Part shown: piece after piece, positions 15,305 to 22,696 of the stretch
How the letters are laid out: each line of letters opens with the position of its first letter
Position numbering within the stretch: position 1 is the first letter of the stretch
Source: Salinactinospora qingdaonensis
Lineage (GTDB): Bacteria > Actinomycetota > Actinomycetes > Streptosporangiales > Streptosporangiaceae
Length of the DNA stretch: 64,000 nucleotides
Direction of reading: 5' to 3'
Assembly (NCBI RefSeq): GCF_039539445.1
Contig: NZ_BAABDD010000011.1
Location: forward strand, 1-64,000
Notes under the pieces: generated by a model
Databases searched by the model: none
Seen by the model: the letters and a program-made list of their open reading frames with translations, nothing else
What the model was told of the DNA's origin: nothing
Made by a program: the position numbers and the translations under genes

Positions 15305-17977
15305 TCATGTGGCCTCCGAGATCCGCTGCTCGACGGCGCGCAGCGCGGCGTCGATGGCAGTGGGGTCGTTGCCGCCGCCCTGGGCGACATCGGGCTTGCC
15401 ACCGCCGCCACCCCCAAGGGTGCGGGCAGCGGTGCCGACGAGGTCGCCGGCCTTGAGCCCGGCGGCCTGAGCTGACTTGTTGACAGCGACGACGATAACC
15501 GGCCGCTCCTGGGGAACCGCGGCGACGGCGACGGCCACCGGACGGTCCTCCCCCAGCCGGCCCCGCACATCCAAGGCGAGTTTACGCAGATCATCGCCGC
15601 TGGTGCCGTCCGGCGCGCGGTGGGTGACCAGCCGGGTATCGCCGTGGTCGCGAGCGCCGGCGGCCAGCCCTTCGGCGGCTTGGAGCACCTGGGCGGCGCG
15701 CAGCCGCTCGACTTCTTTCTCCGCCGAGCGCAGCCGAGTGAGCACGGTGTCGATGCGTTCGGGCAGCTCCTCACGCGGGGCCTTGAGCTGCTCGGCCAGC
15801 CGGCTCACCAGCAGCGACTCACGCGAGAGGCGGCGGAAGGCGTCCAAGCCCACAGCGGCCTCGACACGGCGCACTCCCGAGCCCACCGAAGATTCGCCCA
15901 GCAGCTTGACGACGCCGAGCTGGCCAGTGGCGGCAACGTGGGTCCCTCCGCACAGCTCACGGGAGTAGTCGCTCATCTCCACCACGCGCACCTGGTCGCC
16001 GTATTTCTCTCCGAACATGGCCAGCGCGCCCATGGCCAGGGCGTCGTCGAGCGAGGTCTGGAAGTCGCGCACCGGGATGTCGCCGGAGAGGACGGTGTTG
16101 ACCTCCTCCTCGACCTCGGCCAGCTCAGAGGTGTCGAGGGCGCGCTCGGCGGTGAAGTCGAACCGCAGCCGGCCGGGTTGGTTTTCCGAACCGGCCTGCC
16201 CGGCTGAAGGCCCCAGCGCGTTGCGCAGCGCCGAGTGGATCAGGTGGGTGGCCGAGTGCGAGCGCGACACCGAGGCGCGCCGGTCGGTGTCGATGGCAGC
16301 GTGGACGTGGTCGTCGACGACGAGCTCGCCGCTGCGCACGGTGCCGCGGTGCACGGACAGGCCCGCGATGGGGCGCTGCACATCGTCGATGTCGATGACG
16401 CCGCGGCCGTCGACACTGAGCGTGCCTTTGTCGGCGAGTTGGCCGCCGCTCTCGGCGTAGAAGGGGGTGCGGTCGAGGACGACCTCGGCGCGGTCGCCGG
16501 CGCGGGCGGCGGGCACCGCCTCCCCGTCGACGATGAGGCCCAGGATGCGGGCTTCGCCCTCGTGGTCGGTGTAGCCGAGGAACTCGGTGGCGCCAGAGGT
16601 GTCGAGCAGTTGGGCGTAGGTGCTGATGTCGGCGTTGCCGAGCTTCTTGGCGGCGGCGTCGCGCTTGGCGGTGTCGCGCTGCTGGCTCATCAGCTCGCGG
16701 AAGGTGGCCTCGTCGACGGTGAGGCCCTGCTCGGCGGCCATCTCCAAGGTGAGGTCGATGGGGAAACCGTAGGTGTCGTGCAACTGGAAGGCGTCAGAGC
16801 CGGAGAACTCGGTGCCGCCGGCGGCCTTGGTGCGCTCGGCGGCGCGGTTGAACAGGGTGGTACCGGCGCGCAGCGTGTCGGCGAAGTTCTTCTCCTCGGC
16901 GTCGATCACGCCGTGGATGACGTCGGCGTTGGTGCGCAGCTCACCGTACTGGTCGGCCATGGCGCCGATGGCGGCCTCGGTGAGGTCGTGCAGGTAGAGG
17001 TCGTCGTCGCCGGCGAGCAGGCGCAGGTTGCGGATGGTGCGGCGCAGGATGCGGCGCAGCACGTAGCCGCGCTTCTCGTTGCTGGGGCGCACACCGTCGG
17101 AGACGAGCATGGTCGCGGTGCGCATGTGGTCGGCGACCACGCGCAGGCTGACATCGGAGCGCTCGCTGTCGCCGTAGTTGACGCCGGTCAACTCGGCGGC
17201 GCGGTTGAGGATGGCGCGCAGGGTGTCGGTCTCGTAGATGTTGTCGACGCCTTGCAAGATGGTGGCCAGCCGCTCCAGACCCATCCCGGTGTCGATGTTC
17301 TTGCTGGGCAGCTCGCCGAGGATGGGGAAGTCGTCCTTGCCGGAGCCGGGGCCGCGCTCGTACTGCATGAAGACGAGATTCCACACCTCGATGTAGCGGT
17401 TCTCGTCGGCGGCGGGGCCGCCCTCGGCGCCGTACTCGGGGCCGCGGTCCCAGAAGATCTCCGAGCAGGGGCCACACGGACCGGGCACGCCCATGGACCA
17501 GTAGTTCTCGGCCATGCCGAAGCGCTGAATCCGCTCGGGGGGCACGCCGACCTGCTCGCGCCAGATGGTCTCGGCCTCGTCATCGTCGAGGTAGACGGTG
17601 ACCCACAGCCGCTCGGGGGGCAGTCCGAAACCGCCCTCGTCGACGGGGGTGGTGAGCAGGTTCCAAGCGAAGGGGATGGCGCTCTCTTTGAAGTAGTCGC
17701 CAAACGAGAAGTTGCCCAGCATCTGGAAGAAGGATGCGTGGCGTGAGGTCTTGCCCACCTCGTCGATGTCGATGGTGCGCACGCACTTTTGGACGCTGGT
17801 GGCGCGGTCGTAGGGGGGTGTGCGCTGGCCCAGGAAGTAGGGCTTGAACGGCACCATGCCGGCGTTGACCAGCAGCAGTGTCGGGTCCTCAGCGATCAGG
17901 TTTGCGGAGGGCACCACAGTGTGTCCGTTTTTTTCAAAGAAAGTAAGGAAGCGGCGAGCGATTTCGGCCGTCTCCAT
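15305..17977 (-). CDS. alaS: Alanine-tRNA ligase
   Basis: The product is 890 residues, full length. The class II catalytic core covers about 1-240 (FFQMLGNFSFGDYFK near 83, GMGLERLATI near 240), followed by the tRNA-recognition helices, the editing domain with zinc-site motifs HSATHLIHS and ELCGGTHV, and a C-terminal DHHA1 domain with the glycine-rich GGGGGKPDVAQGGG. It charges tRNA-Ala and clears Ser/Gly mischarging. The start has AGGAGG 6 bases upstream. Upstream, the conserved link to the DUF948 gene is broken by the 18-21.5 kb accessory block. Confidence 0.97.
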   Translation of the reverse strand: METAEIARRFLTFFEKNGHTVVPSANLIAEDPTLLLVNAGMVPFKPYFLGQRTPPYDRATSVQKCVRTIDIDEVGKTSRHASFFQMLGNFSFGDYFKESAIPFAWNLLTTPVDEGGFGLPPERLWVTVYLDDDEAETIWREQVGVPPERIQRFGMAENYWSMGVPGPCGPCSEIFWDRGPEYGAEGGPAADENRYIEVWNLVFMQYERGPGSGKDDFPILGELPSKNIDTGMGLERLATILQGVDNIYETDTLRAILNRAAELTGVNYGDSERSDVSLRVVADHMRTATMLVSDGVRPSNEKRGYVLRRILRRTIRNLRLLAGDDDLYLHDLTEAAIGAMADQYGELRTNADVIHGVIDAEEKNFADTLRAGTTLFNRAAERTKAAGGTEFSGSDAFQLHDTYGFPIDLTLEMAAEQGLTVDEATFRELMSQQRDTAKRDAAAKKLGNADISTYAQLLDTSGATEFLGYTDHEGEARILGLIVDGEAVPAARAGDRAEVVLDRTPFYAESGGQLADKGTLSVDGRGVIDIDDVQRPIAGLSVHRGTVRSGELVVDDHVHAAIDTDRRASVSRSHSATHLIHSALRNALGPSAGQAGSENQPGRLRFDFTAERALDTSELAEVEEEVNTVLSGDIPVRDFQTSLDDALAMGALAMFGEKYGDQVRVVEMSDYSRELCGGTHVAATGQLGVVKLLGESSVGSGVRRVEAAVGLDAFRRLSRESLLVSRLAEQLKAPREELPERIDTVLTRLRSAEKEVERLRAAQVLQAAEGLAAGARDHGDTRLVTHRAPDGTSGDDLRKLALDVRGRLGEDRPVAVAVAAVPQERPVIVVAVNKSAQAAGLKAGDLVGTAARTLGGGGGGKPDVAQGGGNDPTAIDAALRAVEQRISEAT

Positions 17978-18547
17978 AGTTGCCCTCCTGTGTTGCTACC
18001 GCAGCCACCGACCGTGGTGGGCTGAGAATGGTCCCGTGCGTGGGGACGTGACGACGTTCAGCGGGTGCTCAGGCGCCTATGGTAGAGGGATTGGCGGCCG
18101 GGACGGGCATCGCGTATGCCGACTGCGGCTCTGGCCGAGCACCGGGGCGAGTCCACTGCTACCGACGGATTCGATCCCGCTTCCCGCTACAGGCGGTGAC
18201 ACCCACCTGTCCTCAAGGCTACTCGCCACACGGGGCCTACGGCAGCCACCAACCGAGCCGTATCTCTCCCCGATTTTCGGACAAGGATACTACCGCTGCC
18301 AAACGCTGACCGTATCAAGAACATTCCCGCTCTAGACGGCTTCGCGGCGGCTCGCTTCGGCCGGTAGGTCCGGCATGTGTCCGTCCAGGTTGCGCCCGCC
18401 GGGGACTCCCCCGCCAGCCGGAGACTCGTCATCCAACAGCTCAACGATCTTGATTCCGTGTGCCAGCCGCCTGAGTCAACGGTGGTGACGCTAGGCCACA
18501 CCCGTGTCCTTTGTTGTGAACGGCTGAGCGGAATCATGCGCCATGCC
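17978..18547. other. alaS upstream region
   Basis: 570 bp with no convincing gene; the open frames on both strands lack codon bias and conserved motifs. It should hold the alaS promoter, and it forms the boundary between the alaS cluster and the accessory block to the right. Confidence 0.4.
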
Positions 18548-18974
18548 TCACTGGAGTGGAGTGACCCAATTCAGCCCAGGGAACCTGGCGAATTCGGTGT
18601 CGTTGGAATGCATCTCGCCCTGACACTCGACGGCGTAGGCGGCCAGTCGGACGTCTGTGGTCAGATTCCCGCCGAGGCCGACTCTTTCGAAGAAGGCCGA
18701 GCGCGATCCGAGGGTGGTCAGGGCCAGGTGTTAAAAGATCAACATTGGGATGTGCAAGCCAGTCATGTACGTATTCGACGGCATCATCGATGGGCAAGGG
18801 CGATTGGAGTATCCGAGCGTTCGTGGCGATATGCAAAAAGCCGAAAACCGCAGGCTGGGTGAGACCGATCCGGACAGCGCCATTGATCGTCTGCTCCCCA
18901 AGCGTGCGCGCGAGGATGCTGCGGGCCCCGGAGACGACGGCATAGAGCAGCAGATTGGCGTCGGGGACGCTCAT
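18548..18974 (-). pseudogene. VapC-type PIN-domain toxin, frameshifted
   Basis: The frame starting at 18974 reads MSVPDANLLLYAV, the PIN-domain opening with its first acidic residue, and continues through IGLTQPAVFGFLHIATN and NVDLLTPGPDHPRIALGLL. It then shifts at about 18681-18690: the family-like remainder GLGGNLTTDVRLAAYAVECQ and HSNDTEFARFPGLNWVTPLQ, which carries the later acidic residues, is in another frame and ends at a TGA at 18548. One extra base therefore breaks the gene. The segment after LLYAV is also shorter than usual, suggesting an older deletion. VapC toxins are tRNA- or rRNA-cleaving RNases; this copy is probably dead. Confidence 0.7.
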
Positions 18975-19131
18975 GATGCCCGCCGTGATTTGTCGATGAT
19001 CGCCTCGTCCTCCAGGTCATCGGCCAGTCGATTGAAACCGGAGAGACCAAACCCAGAGCGTATCGCCGACTCGTGTGGTGTCAGGTGGTACGGCTGTTGC
19101 CGAGCGACACGTTGCGTCAAGGCACTGCGTC
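18971..19131 (-). pseudogene. Antitoxin-like remnant overlapping vapC
   Basis: A frame ending LADDLEDEAIIDKSRRAS overlaps the vapC start by four bases (ATGA), the usual antitoxin-toxin arrangement. Upstream it reads YHLTPHESAIRSGF but no good start codon or DNA-binding domain was found, so it looks like the C-terminal part of an antitoxin gene. A diverged second copy lies at 19246-19384. The family was not recognised from sequence alone. Confidence 0.45.
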
Positions 19132-19384
19132 CAGCGCAGGCGCCAGCTCTGGCTCCCGCGCTGGACGGTGGCGTCGGCGAGGCGAACTGCCGGCGTGCAG
19201 CCGGCGGTAACGCGGTGTGGGCTGGGCTCCGCGGCGGAACCGCGAGCGGATCGCCTCGCGCTCGCGGTCATCGGCCCAGCCGATCGAATCCGGACAGCTC
19301 ACGTGCCGGAGGTAGTGCCGACTCCTGCGGCGTCAGGCGGCACGGCTCCCGCCAAGGAATGCGATGCGGCACGGCACTGCGCGA
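18995..19384. repeat. Diverged 135-bp direct repeat (18995-19130 and 19246-19384)
   Basis: The two segments align over about 135 bp by eye: shared blocks include ggtcatcggcc, cgactc-tg-ggtgtcagg and ggcactgcg. Translated on the minus strand they give YHLTPHESAIR..LSGFNRLADD and CRLTPQESALP..LSGFDRL, so a short protein-coding piece was duplicated; the second copy is itself shifted. Confidence 0.55.
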
Positions 19385-19553
19385 CGCATGGTTGACGAAC
19401 TGCTTCGCGGCCGGTGCGTGCGGCGGCCGGCGTCGTCGACGAGCTGAGTGACGTCATTGTCGAATCTCAGAGTGACCCGGGTAAAGGTCATCGTGTAATG
19501 CCTCCAGAGCAAAGCATCGCAATGCTGGTAAGGGTGCTGGAACCGGTAGAGCG

Positions 19554-19817
19554 TTACAGACCGGCGCGCTGGACGGCGTGGAGAAAGGCGTTCCACTCCG
19601 AGTGGCCGAAGGAGAGGAACCCGAGGTCGCGCTGTGTGGAGTCGCGCACCGCGAAACGAGCCGAACCGTCAAAGACGGGCCCGGCCTCGACACAGCTCGC
19701 GCCCCCGCTGGGGCTGTGGCTGCTGATGTGCCAACCGATCTCGACGCACTTCGCGTTGCCATTGGCGCTGTCACTACTGGCGCGCCAGCCAACCACTGAC
19801 GACACGTCCGGTCTCAT
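19554..19817 (-). CDS. DUF397 domain protein, lone copy
   Basis: The product is 87 residues with AAGGA seven bases before the ATG. WRASSDSANGNAKCVEIG and FAVRDSTQRDLGFLSF followed by EWNAFL are the DUF397 pattern. A second Trp/Ser/Cys-Val-Glu unit (WHISSHSPSGGASCVEAG) sits between, as if the N-terminal half were duplicated. DUF397 genes normally follow an XRE-type helix-turn-helix gene, and some act as toxin- or antitoxin-like partners; no such neighbour is present here, so this is an orphan. Function unknown. Confidence 0.75.
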   Translation of the reverse strand: MRPDVSSVVGWRASSDSANGNAKCVEIGWHISSHSPSGGASCVEAGPVFDGSARFAVRDSTQRDLGFLSFGHSEWNAFLHAVQRAGL

Positions 19818-19965
19818 AAAAGGTCCTTCCCAGTGGTCACGACATAGGTGACCGAATTACGGGGCATGGGTGTGGTGTGCGCCGACAATAGTAGGCCGAG
19901 CGCTGCGGCTGTAGCTGTGATTACGTGGTTTCGACACGCCGCCAACCCCGGAGAGAAAACGCCGT

Positions 19966-20493
19966 ATGCGCTGGACCGTATATTCCGAAAAGCCGCTATA
20001 TCAGGACCGCTGGCTGGACATCCGGGTGGCCGATATCGAGATTCCCGGAGGCCGCCGACTGGAGCATCGACTCATCCGTTCCGCCCCTGGCGCTGGTGCT
20101 GTTGTGACAAATGGGGCTGGTGAGGTTCTGCTGCTGTGGCGACATCGATTTATTACTGATTCTTGGGGCTATGAGATTCCGGTGGGCGGCATCGAGAGCG
20201 GGGAGTCTCCGGAGTCGGCTGCGGCGCGCGAGGTGGAGGAGGAGACGGGGTGGCGCCCGGGGCCGCTGCGGCCCCTTATCTACACCCAACCCACCAGCGG
20301 CATCTCTGACTCCGAGCACCACATTTTCCACACTGACAACGCTGAGCACATCGGGGAGCCCACGGAGGTGTGGGAGTCGGAACGCATCGACTGGGTCGCA
20401 CTACACCGCGTCCCCGAGCTGATCAGCAACCGCGAGATCGTCTCGGGAACGACCATGAACGCGCTGCTCTACCTCATCGCGGCTACAGGGTGA
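19966..20493 (+). CDS. NUDIX hydrolase (ADP-ribose pyrophosphatase-like)
   Basis: The product is 175 residues. The NUDIX box is complete at about 72-94: GGIESGE followed by AAAREVEEETGW, with the Arg-Glu-x-x-Glu-Glu metal site. The N-terminal beta-strand region and the loop YTQPTSGISD resemble the ADP-ribose/NDP-sugar branch. Such enzymes hydrolyse nucleoside diphosphates linked to another group. It is the only intact plus-strand enzyme in the accessory block; no operon partner is visible. Confidence 0.88.
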   Translation: MRWTVYSEKPLYQDRWLDIRVADIEIPGGRRLEHRLIRSAPGAGAVVTNGAGEVLLLWRHRFITDSWGYEIPVGGIESGESPESAAAREVEEETGWRPGPLRPLIYTQPTSGISDSEHHIFHTDNAEHIGEPTEVWESERIDWVALHRVPELISNREIVSGTTMNALLYLIAATG

Positions 20494-20904
20494 ACGGGTG
20501 ACAGAAGAAACGGCGGGGAATCGGCGAGAGCCGACGATGGCGGGTGGTGGGTGGTGGGTGGAGAGGCGGTGGTTTGGTGACCGAGCGTTGGGGTGCTGGC
20601 GATGACGGCGGCAAGGGCAGGTTGGGAGGTTGGGGTGGGGCGGTCCGGTCATCGGTACTGCTCGTTTGGGACGGGGCCGGCGACGGAGGGCAGCGAGGAC
20701 GAGCGGTGGGTAAGGGTGGTTTGGGTGTCGGTGCCGTGGCGCTTGGGGTTGCCGGCGGTGGGGGCGGGCGGGGTAGGCGAGGCGGTTTCCGGGTGGTGCG
20801 GGCGGCGAGAGCGGGGTGGGGTGGCGTTGGGGTTACTGACTGGTAGGGCAGGGGTGTGAAGGGCGAGGGGTTGGGGTGGTGGGGTAGAGGGTGGCTTTGG
20901 TGTC
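20494..20904. other. Strand-asymmetric G/T-rich non-coding stretch
   Basis: The plus strand is very rich in G and T with runs such as GGGTGGTGGGTGGTGGGTGG near 20541-20560, a possible G-quadruplex. Frames on the minus strand are long but proline/threonine-rich and lack family features, so no gene is called. Confidence 0.4.
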
Positions 20905-21435
20905 GTGATCGTGGCGAGTCGGGGCCGGTGGGCGATCCTGGTGGCCCATAATCGCCGAGCGGGCGCCCTTCGTCGGGATCGTGGCAACACTGGGCGCGGT
21001 CACCGACCCCTATCCGCGTCCGGTTTGGCTGGTTATGCCGCTTTCCCGATGGGGGAGAATGTTGATTCTCGAACGAGTGTCTCGCATGTTGGGCGTTCGG
21101 GCTGCGGCCGTGGGGGACTATTGGGGCTTTGTCGCTTTTGCGGGTGCGGTTCTCGCGACCTCTCTGACGAGCAGTTCGACCGCTACACCCAAACCGTGAC
21201 CGCGCTACTGACCGCCCTGGGCCTGGACGTCCACGTCCCTCACCACCGCGCCCCGGGCTCGCTGGAGGTGCGCAACCCCCGCACCGGACAAACCCTCGAA
21301 CTCGACATGCGCGACGACCGCAGCGCCGAATGGAACCTCGAAGCCGGCGACGACATCCCCGAAGGCACCAGCGCCACCGGAATCGCCACCCAGATCTCAC
21401 GCATCCTCGGCGCCATACCACCCGGCGACAACTGA
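20905..21435 (+). CDS. Hypothetical protein, probably 5'-truncated
   Basis: Only the part from about 21160 looks like protein-coding sequence: LSDEQFDRYTQTVTALLTAL, then LDVHVPHHRAPGSLEVRNP and a C-terminus ending ISRILGAIPPGDN, with strong GC bias at third codon positions. The frame stays open upstream to 20905 but that part is low in coding character. A GTG at 21196 is the nearest internal start, without a clear ribosome site. It may be the C-terminal remnant of a larger gene. No family was recognised. Confidence 0.35.
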   Translation: MIVASRGRWAILVAHNRRAGALRRDRGNTGRGHRPLSASGLAGYAAFPMGENVDSRTSVSHVGRSGCGRGGLLGLCRFCGCGSRDLSDEQFDRYTQTVTALLTALGLDVHVPHHRAPGSLEVRNPRTGQTLELDMRDDRSAEWNLEAGDDIPEGTSATGIATQISRILGAIPPGDN

Positions 21436-21453
21436 ACACGACAGCACTCCCGT

Positions 21454-21503
21454 GGGCGGCCCTTGCCAACCCCGGCGGTCTAACCGCTAAGCAGGGGCCG
21501 CCC
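21454..21503. terminator. Bidirectional hairpin between convergent genes
   Basis: GGGCGGCCC (21454-21462) pairs with GGGCCGCCC (21495-21503); the loop holds a smaller GCGGT/ACCGC hairpin. It separates the plus-strand hypothetical from the minus-strand DUF6167 gene. Confidence 0.55.
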
Positions 21504-21528
21504 TTGTGCGGCGGGCTAGCGGCCTCGC

Positions 21529-21840
21529 CTATCGGCGGCGGTAGTGTTCTGGGGGTTCGGGAAGGCCGTTAGGGCTGGTCCCGTTGGGGAACTTGGGGGT
21601 CAGCGCGGGGCGGGCCGAGGCGGGCTCGTGGCGGTTGCGCAGTTCGGCTTCGCGCTGCTGCACGGCCGCGGCGACATCCTCGTTGAACTCGCGCAAGGCG
21701 CTGCGGTAGTCGGCCACCCGGTCCTCGACCCGGTGGGCGATGCCCTCGGGGCTCCACGAGCGGGCGGCGCGGTTGAGCTTGTAGACGACGTATCCGCCGA
21801 GGGCGGCCCCGGCGGCGAAATAGACGATGCGACCGATCAT
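21529..21840 (-). CDS. DUF6167-like small membrane-anchored protein
   Basis: The product is 103 residues from the ATG at 21840, which overlaps the DUF948 stop by 4 bases; a longer frame upstream is not real. MIGRIVYFAAGAALGGYVVY is a membrane helix, followed by an amphipathic segment (SALREFNEDVAAAVQQREAE) and a Pro-rich tail. In other actinobacteria this small protein lies between the DUF948 gene and alaS. Function unknown; a membrane-tethered partner of DUF948 is a reasonable guess. Confidence 0.8.
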   Translation of the reverse strand: MIGRIVYFAAGAALGGYVVYKLNRAARSWSPEGIAHRVEDRVADYRSALREFNEDVAAAVQQREAELRNRHEPASARPALTPKFPNGTSPNGLPEPPEHYRRR

Positions 21841-22229
21841 GCGCGCTCCTTCCGTCGGCGCGTCCGCACGAGGGCCAGCGCACGGCGCTGCCCTAGTACA
21901 CGGCGCACGCCGTAGGACACCGAGGCGACCTTGACCAGGGGGCCGGTGACCGCCGAGCGTGTCAGTGCGGTCATGCTGGAAACATCCTCGGCGGTGGTGG
22001 CGACGTTGCCGGTGATCTCCTCGATGCGCTCCAGCGAGGCGTTGGCCCGCTCCACGGTCGCCGCCACGTCGTCGAGTAGGGGCGCCGTCCGTTGACCGAA
22101 CTCCGAGACGACCTTGGTCGTCTCGTTGAGCAGCCGGATGAGCTTGACGAGGGCCACGCACAGGAACGCCGTGAGGATCGCCCAGACCACGGCGACGATC
22201 AGAGCGGCTACCTCTGCTCCGGTGAGCAT
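21837..22229 (-). CDS. DUF948 domain membrane protein
   Basis: The product is 130 residues. One membrane helix at about 8-30 is followed by a long predicted coiled coil (LLNETTKVVSEFGQRTAPLL and LLDDVAATVERANASLERIE), the DUF948 pattern. It is the first gene of a DUF948-DUF6167 pair that normally leads directly into alaS. Biochemical role unknown. The translational overlap with the next gene suggests the two products act together. Confidence 0.88.
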   Translation of the reverse strand: MLTGAEVAALIVAVVWAILTAFLCVALVKLIRLLNETTKVVSEFGQRTAPLLDDVAATVERANASLERIEEITGNVATTAEDVSSMTALTRSAVTGPLVKVASVSYGVRRVLGQRRALALVRTRRRKERA

Positions 22230-22696
22230 GCGGACTCCGTTGACGAGTTGGGGTGAGCTGTCGCCGGGCGGGAGAGGAAGGCAGGGGCTCGCGGGAACCG
22301 CTGTAGAGAGGGGGCTCCCCTGCCAGGGTGTGAGGGGTGCTCTCCTACCGGCGCCCGCCGTACCGGCCCGGTCGACGAACCGAAATCTGAATCGGTTCGA
22401 CCCTATCGTGCCTGGAGGCGTGCCGACCGCTCGACTGAGCGGCGCGTCATGAAAGTCGTGACAGTACTGTGCCTATGTGGTGCCACAGAGCCGAACAGAT
22501 CGGTCTTTGCGGTGGCCAGCGCAGTGCCTTGCCAGGAAACAGGCGCCATCTCACCCCAAGGTTCGGTCGAGATTCAGGCACAATACCGGATAAGCAATGA
22601 CCTCTCCCCAGAGGCGGGTCTCCCCGGATCGCCAGTGGACGATTGCCGGGAAGGTCCGCCTCCCGCCGCCCAATCCGCAGAAGACAGGACCCCCGT
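22230..22696. other. Divergent promoter region
   Basis: 467 bp between the minus-strand DUF948 gene and the plus-strand kinase gene. No gene or clear motif was found; it must hold promoters for both directions. Confidence 0.35.

Noticed and set aside
16235..17746. 503-residue plus-strand open frame rich in Gly, Val and Asp
   Set aside because: It is the antisense shadow of alaS with shadow-type composition.
20483..21469. 328-residue minus-strand open frame
   Set aside because: It is Pro/Thr/Arg-rich, overlaps the real NUDIX end and the plus-strand hypothetical, and arises from the G/T-rich plus strand.
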